In this document: piece by piece, positions 8,788 to 17,469 of the stretch
Numbering within the stretch: position 1 is the stretch's first letter
How the letters are laid out: each line of letters begins with the position of its first letter
DNA from: Halorarius litoreus
Lineage (GTDB): Archaea > Halobacteriota > Halobacteria > Halobacteriales > Haloarculaceae
DNA: 64,000 nucleotides
Reading direction: 5' to 3'
Assembly (NCBI RefSeq): GCF_024362405.1
Contig: NZ_CP101454.1
Location: forward strand, 3,596,001-3,660,000
Made by a program: the position numbers and the translations under genes
Notes under the pieces: generated by a model
Told to the model about the DNA's origin: nothing
What the model saw: the letters and a program-made list of their open reading frames with translations, nothing else
Database searches by the model: none

Positions 8788-10146
8788 TTAGCCACTCCCG
8801 ATCGTGTAGATGTCCCGATCAGAATCTGTGAGTCCCAGCGTGTTTCTGCCGTCGATTACCACCTGTCCGTCGAGTGCAGACCAGTCGATTTCGTTGAACT
8901 CCTCGTGCGGCGTAATCATCACGACGCCATCGAGATCGAGGTCATATATCTCGTCGAGAGTTACCGGGGTTGCTTCCACTTCCGACATATCATCGAGCAT
9001 TGGATCGACAGCGAACACCTCCGCAACCTGTTCAGAGAGCAACTCGGCGATTGCAAGCGTCGGGGATTCTCGCGTCTCCTTCACCCCGGGGCGGTACGTG
9101 ACACCAAACAGTAATATCGACGCGTCGGCGGGATCGATATCCTGCGCCACCAGTCGATTGAGTAGTTTCTGGACAGTACTATTCGGCATTCGTTCGTTGG
9201 TTTCACGGGCAGTCCTTACCAGTTTAGCATCGAATCCACACCGTGAAAGCAGGAAGTATGGATAATATGGAATGCAGTGCCCACCAACGCCGGGTCCTGG
9301 GTCATGGATTTGGCAATAGGGCTGAGTGTTCGCCACGGAAATGGCCTCATTTACGTCGATGCCCCACTCGTCGGTAAGTCCTGAAAGCTCGTTCGCAAGG
9401 GCGATGTTCACGTCGCGGTACACCCCCTCGAAGATTTTCACTGCCTCCGCAGTCGTGGCATCACTGACCTGTATCACCTCGTTATCGACCAGTTGTTCGT
9501 AAATGAGTGTCGCCGCGCGGGTGCTCTCAGCGTCAATGCCACCGACCACCTTCGGATGCGCACCGCGGATATCTTGTATGGCTCGCCCACTATACGTTCG
9601 CTCAGGACAGAACGCGACCCCGAACTGTGTCGATGAGAGGCCGCTTTCCTCGCCGAGTAGGGGGGCGACGAGCTCGCTACAGGTACCTGGAGGTACCGTG
9701 GACTCGATAACGACAAGATCCCCACTCGACAGCCCGCGCCCGATATCCCGGACGGCCGTTCGGAGATTCTGGAGGTTCGGTTCTCTGTCATCCTTCAGCG
9801 TAGTGGGAACGATCACCACATGCACCCTCGCGCTCGAAGCCGCCGCAACCGGATCACTACTCGTTCGGAGGGATCCAGCGCTGACGGTACTTGCCACAGC
9901 GGCTTCGAGTCCTGGTTCATTCTCGACCGGACACTTCCCGGCACCGACCTGCTCGACGACCTTCTCATCGATGTCGACGCCGACGGTGTTTCCGGTGGTT
10001 TCTGCAAACACCGTCGCCAAGGGAAGCCCCATCTTCCCTAGCCCGTAAACTGCAACGGGGATCGCCGCGTTCGTGAATGCTGTGCGCTGGTCGTTCGGAG
10101 ATATGTTGCTACCGTACAGGTGTGGATGGGTTGATTGGGACTTCAT
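8788..10146 (-). CDS. UDP-N-acetyl-D-mannosamine dehydrogenase-type nucleotide-sugar dehydrogenase
   Basis: A 452-residue member of the UDP-glucose/GDP-mannose dehydrogenase family. It has a Rossmann motif (VYGLGKMGLPLATVFAE, about residue 33), the STVPPGT and PERTYSGRA segments, and the catalytic cysteine in GVGGHCIPYYPYFL. The GGHCIPVDPYFL-like motif and PERTYSGRAIQDIR favour the WecC branch, which oxidises UDP-ManNAc to UDP-ManNAcA in two NAD-dependent steps. The matching epimerase (WecB-like) is at 42569-43630. It is followed upstream on the same strand by an oxidoreductase gene 17 bases away, probably one operon. Confidence 0.87.
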   Translation of the reverse strand: MKSQSTHPHLYGSNISPNDQRTAFTNAAIPVAVYGLGKMGLPLATVFAETTGNTVGVDIDEKVVEQVGAGKCPVENEPGLEAAVASTVSAGSLRTSSDPVAAASSARVHVVIVPTTLKDDREPNLQNLRTAVRDIGRGLSSGDLVVIESTVPPGTCSELVAPLLGEESGLSSTQFGVAFCPERTYSGRAIQDIRGAHPKVVGGIDAESTRAATLIYEQLVDNEVIQVSDATTAEAVKIFEGVYRDVNIALANELSGLTDEWGIDVNEAISVANTQPYCQIHDPGPGVGGHCIPYYPYFLLSRCGFDAKLVRTARETNERMPNSTVQKLLNRLVAQDIDPADASILLFGVTYRPGVKETRESPTLAIAELLSEQVAEVFAVDPMLDDMSEVEATPVTLDEIYDLDLDGVVMITPHEEFNEIDWSALDGQVVIDGRNTLGLTDSDRDIYTIGSG

Positions 10147-10163
10147 GTTGTGAGTTTTGAATT

Positions 10164-11126
10164 CTATGAGGCTCCGGTTTCCATCGCGGCCTCAATCCGC
10201 GATGCGATTTCCAACGCTCTAACTCCCTCCTCGGTGGTGACGGTTGGAGCCGATTCTGCAGCAACCGCGGTGACAAATGCTGTGAGTTCAGCGTTCAGTG
10301 GTTCAGTGCTCTCGACGAAGGCCTTCTCTATGACACTCTCATGTCGGTACCGGAAGTCTCCGTTCACCTCGATATGCTCGGGCATCAATTGATGATGGAT
10401 ATCGACGGACTGCTCGAGATAGTCTACAAATATCGTACAATCTTGCGTCACAACCGATAGGTCCCGGATCTCTTGCTGTGTGACTCGGCTGGCCGTGAGG
10501 CCTGCGACGATGCCGTTTTCGAACTTGATCGACGCATCGGCATACATCCCATTTGCGGTACCTGAGGCGTGTACTGAGACGACATCATCGTCAAACATTG
10601 AGCAGATAATGTCGATGTCGTGTATCATCAGGTCCTGTACGACGCTGAGTCGATTGTCTCGGTCGACCGGAGGGCCCAACCGACGGGCCTCGATTGCAAT
10701 CACCTCTTTTTCCGTTACCACGTCCATGAGAGTCCGCACGGCGGGATTGAAGCGCTCTACGTTGCCAATTTGGAACACCACCCCGGCGTCAGCCGCTCGC
10801 CTCCGCAGTTTACGACCGCGTTCGGTGTTCAATCCGTACGGCTGCTCGACCAGCATGTGCACCCGCTTGTCGATGGCCTGTGAGGCGATTTGATGATGAA
10901 ACTCTATTGGGACTGTGACCGATACGATGTCGACTTTGTCGAGCAGGTCGTCAGTGGGGAGTACCCTTACGTCGTACGTATTCGAGATTGATTCGTCACA
11001 CTCTCCGTTAATGTCAGACACGCCGATGAGACGGACATTATCTAGTTCGTTGTAAACCCGTGCGTGCGCGTTTCCTTCCCGACCCCCGCCGATGATTCCT
11101 GCTCGAAGATATCTATTAGACGACAT
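10164..11126 (-). CDS. Gfo/Idh/MocA family oxidoreductase
   Basis: A 320-residue NAD(P)-dependent oxidoreductase with N-terminal Rossmann motif AGIIGGGREGNAHARVY. The usual EKP motif is changed to EQP (MLVEQPYGLNT), losing the conserved lysine, and the later motif reads DLMIHDIDIICSMF. The family oxidises hydroxyls of sugars or nucleotide sugars; next to a UDP-sugar dehydrogenase it may act on a UDP-sugar (WlbA/WbpB-like is possible, but no partner aminotransferase is in the window). The EKP-to-EQP change is unusual. Confidence 0.82.
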   Translation of the reverse strand: MSSNRYLRAGIIGGGREGNAHARVYNELDNVRLIGVSDINGECDESISNTYDVRVLPTDDLLDKVDIVSVTVPIEFHHQIASQAIDKRVHMLVEQPYGLNTERGRKLRRRAADAGVVFQIGNVERFNPAVRTLMDVVTEKEVIAIEARRLGPPVDRDNRLSVVQDLMIHDIDIICSMFDDDVVSVHASGTANGMYADASIKFENGIVAGLTASRVTQQEIRDLSVVTQDCTIFVDYLEQSVDIHHQLMPEHIEVNGDFRYRHESVIEKAFVESTEPLNAELTAFVTAVAAESAPTVTTEEGVRALEIASRIEAAMETGAS

Positions 11127-11283
11127 ATATCCCTCCCCTGGAGATTTGACTGCTCAAGGAAAGGCGATCCACAGTAGCGCTTTCGTTGTGAACCACCTTG
11201 TGAGGTCCTATGAGTGTGGAGCCGATCCGTCCCAAAGAGCCCGTCCTAGAGTTCGAGAATCTCCTGAATGCATACATAGTATC

Positions 11284-11312
11284 ATCTCGGGTATCGTAAC
11301 GTAACCCGAGAT
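11284..11312. repeat. Inverted repeat, 9-bp stem
   Basis: ATCTCGGGT (11284-11292) and ACCCGAGAT (11304-11312) are perfect inverted copies separated by 11 bases. It could form a hairpin, or be an operator dyad for the oxidoreductase gene that starts at 11126 on the other strand. It is followed by TCGGTTTT, so a weak terminator is a third option. Confidence 0.5.
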
Positions 11313-11365
11313 TCGGTTTTGCCGTTCAATTTATTGAATAATTGTTACCCACACCTTGAGAGAGG

Positions 11366-11373
11366 TATATAAA
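11366..11373 (+). promoter_or_regulatory. Orphan TATA box
   Basis: The sequence TATATAAA is a strong archaeal TATA match, preceded by GAGAGG. Transcription would start near 11395, but only the broken transposase follows. It may have driven a gene destroyed by the IS insertion. Confidence 0.3.
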
Positions 11374-11464
11374 GTCCCTTCGAGCCCTGATCTCCGCAGG
11401 TGTTCGTCTTACTTTCAGTAAGGGTAACTTTTCTCAAGCATCGGTAAAAGAGGAATCGTCTACT

Positions 11465-12274
11465 TGATTGGCTCTGGTGAATCACTAGACTGCGTCGGTA
11501 TCGACCGTTAGAACTAGGAAAATGAAGCAGGAAATCGTCAATGCCTATGTCGAAAATCTCTCGCTTCAGGAGTCAAGCGGTCACATTTACTAAACTGCTG
11601 TTGGTGGCCGAGGTGAAGTCGCCCGTCCCGAAGGGGGGCAGCTTCCCCACTACGCGGTCGTCTCGCTGCACTATCTGCGGGTTTTTTGGAGAAATCGTAC
11701 CGGGAGACACTCGATCTGCTGAGCCAGATGCCACAGTAACTGTCCGAGATCAGCCTCACCGAGGCCGATCGCTCAACGCTAGGAAGACGTCAGACTCAAG
11801 ACGGCGGTCTGGCGAGTACTGCTCCGACTCTCGTCGGAGCTGCACGACCTCTCTGAGTAAGCCTGGATCGACGCGACGTTCTTCGACCGGCAAACCGCAC
11901 GACACCCAGCTCGGCTGGCAGGTCGCCCACCGCAACACGGGCGACCTGACCAGCCTCGCCGCCGACAAAGGCTACGATTGGATGGAATTACGTGAAAAAT
12001 TGCGGGAAGACGGCGTGAGACCGTTGATCAAGCATCGGATCTTCCGGCCCATCGATCCGCGCACAACGCGCGGGTCGATGGGCCTTGCTACCACCAGCGC
12101 TCGATGTGTAAGACCGTCTTCGCGGCGATCAAGCGCCCGTTCGGCGACTCCGTGCAGCCGCGAGCCGGTTCCACGAGTTTCGAGAGATCGTCATGAGATG
12201 TGTCGTTCACAACATCAAGCGTGCCGTGGCACCGTAAAATCAACCACATTATGGTGATTCATCAGAGCCAATCA
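11465..12274 (+). mobile_element. Degenerate IS5-type element with terminal inverted repeats
   Basis: The left end TGATTGGCTCTGGTGAATCA (11465-11484) and the right end (12253-12274) are inverted copies with one mismatch (CTGGTG against CTGATG). The 810-bp interval holds a broken transposase of the IS5/ISH type. No clear target-site duplication is visible. Its position between the oxidoreductase and the sulfatase-like gene suggests an old insertion in the island. Confidence 0.8.
11522..12238 (+). pseudogene. IS5-family transposase, frameshifted
   Basis: Translation in several frames gives recognisable pieces of a haloarchaeal DDE transposase: MKQEIVNAYVENLSLQESSG then a stop; WIDATFFDRQTARH with the first catalytic Asp (from 11864); TQLGWQVAHRNTGDLTSL; AADKGYDWMELREKLRED with the second catalytic Asp; and RPLIKHRIFRPID. 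After a one-base deletion near 12058 come YHQRSMCKTVFAAIKRPFGD and, in another frame, REIVMRCVVHNIKRA. Internal stops, at least three frame changes and a deletion after DRQTA show it is dead. Confidence 0.85.
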
Positions 12275-12450
12275 TTGGAATCACCGATCAAGGTGGTTCT
12301 CATGAGCCTCGCCTGCTTGAGCATCTTGGTGAACCTGCTGTACGCCAGTCATTGACCGGTCGACGATTCAGAAACACCTTGTTATTCCCCACATACCGCG
12401 CCAGTTCATCGGCGCACCGTTTGAGGGGTTCAACGGCTCAACCTACCGCG

Positions 12451-13857
12451 TCAATCGACCAGGTACCCCATGTCTCGGAGATGCTGCTGAATGGTGGCGT
12501 CGAGTTCCGGTTCCGTGTCGGGCCCGGCGGAAATCGGCCTCCCAACCGCTTCCACCCATCCCTTGTAGTGCTGTTCGAAAACCGGACGAAGCTCACGATT
12601 CGTGAGTTCGACTTCACCGCCAGAATCTAGGATTCTCGATAACTGTGCACTAGTATCAGTTCTACGATATATATGGTCGCCGGCAATCAATGCCGTCACG
12701 TCCTCCTCGGAAAACGAGCTTCGATCAAACCTCGGATTGTATGACTGAATCTCGTCGAGATTGCTCGAGCATCGGCGGCCACCCATCTGTGTCACAGCGA
12801 CGTCCCTGGTAGATGCTCTAACATCAATTCCCGCAGGGATTTCGACGTCGAGGTCTAACTCCTCGCAAATCATCGAGAAAACGTCCGCGTGTTGGACGAG
12901 CGTGTCGGGGTCCAGATCGTTGTCGATGCCTTTGAACAGCATCGGGACGTGTGCGAGTGGTCGATTGACGGTCAGCCGGTGTCCAAGGAGCCCATCTTCA
13001 CCGAAGTTCTCGCCGTGGTCAGCGGTGATTACTATCACGGGGTCATTGAGGACGGAACTCAGCTCCGCAACGACATCCGCGACCATATGATCCACGTACG
13101 CGATAAGTGTATCATAGAGGACCTCAAGCGCGTTCCACTCGGCGGCTGAGAGGTCACAGCCTCGCGCGATGAGTTCCAGAATGTTGTTCGACATATACAG
13201 GGCGAATTCGATCGCCTCGTCGATGGACAGTTGCAGGTCTTCATCGAACCGCCCCCGCCAGGCTACCGGTGGACAGTAGCTGTGGTGCGTATCGCCGTAA
13301 TGTGCGTACAGGAATACGGGGTCGTCGCCTGATGCACTATCCGCGGCATACGTTTTCAGAAGTTCATTCATAATGTAGCTGATACAGTGCTTCTTCGTGT
13401 TCGTCGTGAAGCCGCCCGAATGCTCGCGAAGATTCACGAGATACTTTAAAAGCACGTGATATGGAACCTCTGAGAGAACCGTGTCCCGAACGATGTACAC
13501 GAACTCATCGAATCCCCGGTGGAGTCCCGTCCCATGGCTTAGATGGCCGTTCGGCGAGATACATACGGTCTGATAGCCACACGCGCGGAGCTGTTCCGGG
13601 ATGGTTGTAACCGATGAGGGAAGCACATCTCGGTACATCCCGACCCCGTGGTTACTCGCAGCGCGGCCAGAGAGGATCGAAGCACTCGATGATCGGGTAT
13701 AGATTCCGTGGCTAAAACAATTGTTCAGCGTGGTTACTCCCGGCTGTTGGCTCCACGCCTGAAGCTTGGGCGTGGTATCGCGAGTATGGTCCGAGAACGA
13801 CGTGTGATCCCATCTGATGCTCTCCAGGGTAATCCAGAGAATATCCCGCTTCGTCAT
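12451..13857 (-). CDS. Sulfatase/alkaline-phosphatase superfamily protein
   Basis: A 468-residue soluble protein with the superfamily core: a metal-site start ILWITLESIRWDHTSFSD (residues 6-23), the nucleophile region YTRSSSASILSGR, and the second metal site VIVITADHGENFGEDGLLGH. A true sulfatase has Cys or Ser followed by x-P-x-R; here the aligned residue is Thr54 and both Pro and Arg are missing. It is therefore more likely a phosphotransferase, phosphatase or phosphodiesterase of the superfamily than a formylglycine sulfatase. ATG 13857 places the core at the N terminus; the longer frame from 13920 adds 21 residues. No signal peptide is seen. Confidence 0.8.
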   Translation of the reverse strand: MTKRDILWITLESIRWDHTSFSDHTRDTTPKLQAWSQQPGVTTLNNCFSHGIYTRSSSASILSGRAASNHGVGMYRDVLPSSVTTIPEQLRACGYQTVCISPNGHLSHGTGLHRGFDEFVYIVRDTVLSEVPYHVLLKYLVNLREHSGGFTTNTKKHCISYIMNELLKTYAADSASGDDPVFLYAHYGDTHHSYCPPVAWRGRFDEDLQLSIDEAIEFALYMSNNILELIARGCDLSAAEWNALEVLYDTLIAYVDHMVADVVAELSSVLNDPVIVITADHGENFGEDGLLGHRLTVNRPLAHVPMLFKGIDNDLDPDTLVQHADVFSMICEELDLDVEIPAGIDVRASTRDVAVTQMGGRRCSSNLDEIQSYNPRFDRSSFSEEDVTALIAGDHIYRRTDTSAQLSRILDSGGEVELTNRELRPVFEQHYKGWVEAVGRPISAGPDTEPELDATIQQHLRDMGYLVD

Positions 13858-14028
13858 GAGCCACCTCGGCTGCAGGCACAAGTAATTATTCGCCCATTTC
13901 TTCGAAATAACCTCGGTCAAGACCGCTGTTAGGAATACTCACGGCGAGCCAACTACGGCAGCAGCGGTGCCACATCCAGGTGGACCTCGGTTGACGGCGA
14001 CGTAGCCATCTGGTACACGCCTGCCCTA

Positions 14029-14859
14029 TCAGTTCCAGTTGCTTACGATTGGGACTTTTGCCGCAACGAATTCCAGTTCCTGCCTATTGATCGCACCAAA
14101 CAGCACCGCCAACACGAGATAGAACCCGCCGACAACGGGGGGGACCACCACTAACGAGAGGAGATCCCCGACGATTAACTGGTCGATCCAGACACTGAAT
14201 ATCACTGTGCAACCAGCCACACCGAGTAACGGAATCGGTCGGAGGTCTCTGATGGGATGGAATCCAATGTTGAACGCGCCGACGATGTGGAATCCAAACA
14301 TCGAGAGGTAACTGATGCTCGTCGCGACGGCGGCCCCGACCATACCCTAGCTCGGAATCAGCGCCAGGTTCAACACGAGGTTTAGCATCGATGAACCGAA
14401 CGTGGCCAAAAGGAGGATTCGCAACCTCCCTTTGCCTTGCCCGACCGCGATGACCGGCCGGATCGCTGCAAATCCGATGACACCGGGCAACAGGATCAAT
14501 AGCGGGAGTGCGGACCGCTCGAACCCGGGTCCGAAATACAGTGGAATGAAGGCGTCACCGAGTGTAGCGATGCCGATAGCCAACAGAATCGTGAGTAAGA
14601 GCGTATATCTAGTGGCTAGTGAGGATAACTCAGAAATTCGATCGACGTTCTCCTCTGCCCATAGTTCCGACATTGAATGGAGAAAGACGGTCCGGACAGT
14701 GTTCGGAACGAACCAGAGGAACTCCGCGATGACCAACGCCGCCTTGTACACCCCGGTTTGTGGGTTGCCGACGAATACGCGTAGGAGGATGATATCGAGG
14801 TGATACAGGGAATTGAGCGACAGAATCAGGAGGGCGTTAACTGATAGATACTGGATCAT
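14029..14859 (-). pseudogene. Polysaccharide flippase (Wzx/MATE-like), 5'-truncated and interrupted by amber codon
   Basis: The minus strand encodes the C-terminal half of a lipid-linked oligosaccharide flippase: MIQYLSVNALLILSLNSLYH, several membrane helices, and NLVLNLALIPS, then TAG (14347-14349), then GMVGAAVATSISYLSMF and two or three further helices. Family members read LIPxYGxxGAAxAT, so the TAG sits exactly where Tyr is expected and the frame continues unbroken. The N-terminal half (about 200 residues) is absent; upstream lies the tail of an integrase-type transposase. An intact flippase is at 23203-24645. Confidence 0.85.
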
Positions 14860-14878
14860 GTTCGATTACGGGCACGGT

Positions 14879-15008
14879 CTAGTTTAGCACCTGCTCAACC
14901 GACGTTCGTCCGTCGAGCGATTGGTGCGGTCTGAGATGGTTGTAGCACTCGCTGAACAGGTCTGCGAGCGCCATGACCAAGTCACTCCACGGCCTGCTCG
15001 CTTCTCAA
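14879..15008 (-). pseudogene. Transposase remnant, integrase-core C terminus
   Basis: The minus strand reads SRPWSDLVMALADLFSECYN followed by HLRPHQSLDGRTSVEQVLN and a stop at 14879-14881. The YNHxRPHxSLxGRTP ending is the hallmark of rve-domain transposases (IS3/IS481-type). Only about 40 residues remain, with a stop upstream near 15007. It abuts the point where the flippase pseudogene is truncated, so the insertion probably removed the 5' half of the flippase. Confidence 0.8.
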
Positions 15009-15064
15009 ACTGACTTAAATAGACAGTGCCATCGATGGGAGTGTCTCAGATGGATGTCTGTTGT

Positions 15065-16051
15065 TTACGATTGGCGTACCAACGGTTCGTACCACTCGCG
15101 GTTCCCGCGGTACCAGTCGATGAACTTCGCGACGCCCTCGCGGATGGTGTAATTTGCTTCGTACCCGATCAACTCGCTAGCTTTCTCCGTACTGGCGTGT
15201 GTGTGTTCCGCGTCGGCGTCGTGGCGTTCCTCGTAGACCAGTTCGAGGTCGGGCGCCAGCTGGTCGCGGATCTCCCCGGCAAGCGTCTTGATCTCGATGT
15301 TGTCTGTCGACCCGATGTTGATCGCTTCGCCGTCGGCAGCATCTTCGTCTAGTAGCGTGACGTTCGCCTCGACGACGTCGTCGATGTACGTGAAATCGCG
15401 CGTTTGTGCGCCGTCGCCGTAAATGATCGGGGGCTCGCCGTTCATACAACGAGAGACGAAATTCGAGATTGCCATGTTCGGCCGCATCCGCGGTCCGTAA
15501 ACGGTGAAGTACCGGAGTGCGACGGCCGGGAACCCGTATACTTCGCTATAGGCACAGGCGTAGCGTTCGGCCGCGAGTTTCGACGCGCCGTAGGGCGAAA
15601 CTGGAGTCATCGGATGGTCCTCGTCGTACGGGAGGTACTGTGGCACGCCATAGACTGAAGAGGACGAGGCCATGACGAACCGCTCGATCCCTTCGTCTCG
15701 GCAGGCGTCCAGCAGATTCAGCGTCCCGTCGACGTTGATCTCGTCGTACTTTCGCGGGTTCTCGACGCTCGCCCGGACGCCCGCTTGGGCGGCCTGATGG
15801 TAAACGTAATCCGCATCAGCGACGAGATCGGTGACAAGATCGGCGTCGCGAACGTCGCCCAAGATGAACTCGTAGGAGCCGTCGCTCGCTGCCGCCGCTT
15901 CACGGCCCGTCTCAACGTTGTGGTGTTTGATATCGAGATTGTAGAACGGTTCGAGATTGTCCAGTACGACGACGGCGTGGCCGTCGCTCGCGAATCGCTC
16001 TGCGAGGTGGCCGCCGATGAATCCTGTTCCGCCGGTGACGAGAATATTCAT
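15065..16051 (-). CDS. NAD-dependent sugar-nucleotide epimerase/dehydratase (extended SDR)
   Basis: A 328-residue extended SDR with the N-terminal MNILVTGGTGFIGGHLAERF, the DADYVYHQAAQAGVRAS segment, catalytic Ser triplet ASSSSVYG and YxxxK in SPYGASKLAAERYA. The RYFTVYGPRMRPNMAISNF and FTYIDDVVEA motifs are those of UDP-glucose/UDP-glucuronate 4-epimerase relatives. It probably interconverts a UDP-hexose or UDP-hexuronate for the glycan; the exact substrate is not decidable here. It is a single gene after the transposase remnant. Confidence 0.85.
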   Translation of the reverse strand: MNILVTGGTGFIGGHLAERFASDGHAVVVLDNLEPFYNLDIKHHNVETGREAAAASDGSYEFILGDVRDADLVTDLVADADYVYHQAAQAGVRASVENPRKYDEINVDGTLNLLDACRDEGIERFVMASSSSVYGVPQYLPYDEDHPMTPVSPYGASKLAAERYACAYSEVYGFPAVALRYFTVYGPRMRPNMAISNFVSRCMNGEPPIIYGDGAQTRDFTYIDDVVEANVTLLDEDAADGEAINIGSTDNIEIKTLAGEIRDQLAPDLELVYEERHDADAEHTHASTEKASELIGYEANYTIREGVAKFIDWYRGNREWYEPLVRQS

Positions 16052-16159
16052 CGTGGTATTTTGGTCGGGCTACCGACTAAGATATGAAGGGATTACGACT
16101 CGTCGTCGGCTGATTCAATCACCTCTGCAATCAAACAGACGCCAGACGCACAGAACTTG

Positions 16160-17347
16160 TTACGTGAAGATTGCGATTTCGTGACGACAAACGATGCTGT
16201 CCCAATCGTATTTCTCCGCCGTCTGTCTCGCCCGACGTCGAATAGCGGGATGGCGGTCAGCATCTTCGATACACCGTTCGAGGGTAGTACGTAACCCACT
16301 CTGAGTTCCATCGTACAGGAACCCCGTGTTACCATCATCAATGAACCGTCGATGAGGAGGAATATCAGACGCGATCGCGATAGCACCTGCGGCCATGTAC
16401 TCGAAAATCTTGGCAGGGAAACTGATGCGGTACGATTCGATGTCAGGGAGCGGTGACAGTGCCATATCACTCGACGCGAGGATGTCGGGGATGTCCTCGT
16501 GTGGGACGAGACCCAGCCATTCGACCTGATCGTCGATATCCAGCGCATTGACGTGTTCAACCAACTCAGTCACGTACTCATCGGTTCCGTCGCCAGCGAT
16601 CCGTAACTGGATGTCGTACGCACTCTCGGCGATCGCCTCGAAGACGTGTTCGAGACCTCGGCTTCGGGAGATACTGCCGACGTAGGTGACGGTCCACGGC
16701 TCGGGCGAGGCAGGACCATCGTTTGACTCCAGCCGAGTGGAAAACGAATCAACGGCGACGCCCATCCCGATAACAGTTGCATTCGGGAGAGTGATTTCGT
16801 ATTCAGCTTCAGTGAGTGCCCGGATTCCATCAGTCAGGCAGATCACTCGAGAACTGCGCTGGAGTGCCAACTTGACGAACGTCGCATACACGTCGCCCAG
16901 AATCATCGCGAGACGGTCACGAACGCTGTGGTCGGCATCGTGTGACTCGGCAAAATCTCGACTCTGTCGGACCGGTACCGATTGAAGGCCAACGACGAAT
17001 CTGGAGCCACCCAATCGTGAAGCAATCAACCCCTGTACGAGCGTCATCTGGAAGACATAGACCACGTCGTATCGATAGAGGAGAGCGAGGAAGGACGCGT
17101 ACAGAATCGAGAGGGCCCAAAACAAAAGCGATGAAAGGATCGGAACGTTTCCTGTATTCAGGTCGTGTATCTGCACCGTCTCCGTCGGGTACTCACTCTC
17201 TTTCTCTCCTGCCCCCGTCCGACAGAGTACGTGGACCTCATACCGGTCGGCTAGCGTTTTCGATACATAATACGGGACAGTCGTACCAAACGGAGTCGTT
17301 ATGTCTCGGTAATGGACGAAGAGGATCGATTTCGAGGGAGTGGTCAT
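16160..17347 (-). CDS. Glycosyltransferase family 4
   Basis: A 395-residue GT-B enzyme. The N-terminal domain begins KSILFVHYRDITTPFG. The donor-binding domain carries TVTYVGSISRSRGLEHVFEA, LRIAGDGTDEY, VEWLGLVPHEDIPDIL and the E-x7-E-like region SFPAKIFEYMAAGAIAIASD. GT4 retaining enzymes transfer sugars from nucleotide donors; here probably to a lipid-linked glycan at the inner membrane face. The start at ATG 17347 is the only sensible one. It is divergent from the next GT4 gene, sharing a 122-base promoter region. Confidence 0.86.
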   Translation of the reverse strand: MTTPSKSILFVHYRDITTPFGTTVPYYVSKTLADRYEVHVLCRTGAGEKESEYPTETVQIHDLNTGNVPILSSLLFWALSILYASFLALLYRYDVVYVFQMTLVQGLIASRLGGSRFVVGLQSVPVRQSRDFAESHDADHSVRDRLAMILGDVYATFVKLALQRSSRVICLTDGIRALTEAEYEITLPNATVIGMGVAVDSFSTRLESNDGPASPEPWTVTYVGSISRSRGLEHVFEAIAESAYDIQLRIAGDGTDEYVTELVEHVNALDIDDQVEWLGLVPHEDIPDILASSDMALSPLPDIESYRISFPAKIFEYMAAGAIAIASDIPPHRRFIDDGNTGFLYDGTQSGLRTTLERCIEDADRHPAIRRRARQTAEKYDWDSIVCRHEIAIFT

Positions 17348-17434
17348 GTGTCGAGAAGGCGTCGTCGGGTCTCAGGAACATTGTTTCCGGAATACATCGT
17401 TTCACGCTCGTGTTAGCAATTCTACAGGGTAGAG

Positions 17435-17441
17435 TTTATAC
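17435..17441 (+). promoter_or_regulatory. TATA box for the GT4 gene at 17470
   Basis: TTTATAC is centred about 32 bases before ATG 17470, so transcription would start close to 17464 with a very short leader. Confidence 0.45.
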
Positions 17442-17469
17442 TTGAGGGGAGATAAACTAATTGACAGAA

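Larger units (their letters stand above)
11127..11464. other. Intergenic region with inverted repeat and orphan TATA box
   Basis: No gene is apparent. The stretch contains an inverted repeat at 11284-11312 and a TATATAAA box at 11366-11373 pointing toward the transposase relic, with no intact gene downstream. The base composition is more AT-rich than the flanks. Confidence 0.5.

Noticed and set aside
12043-12084. Strong hairpin GGCCCATCGATCCGCGC / GCGCGGGTCGATGGGCC
   Set aside because: It lies within the transposase relic where intact IS5-type genes have the same near-palindromic coding sequence, so it is part of the element and not a separate regulatory site.
14347-14349. TAG inside the flippase frame as a possible pyrrolysine or read-through codon
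   Set aside because: Haloarchaea are not known to use pyrrolysine, no suitable genes are seen, and the flippase also lacks its N-terminal half. It is a dead gene.
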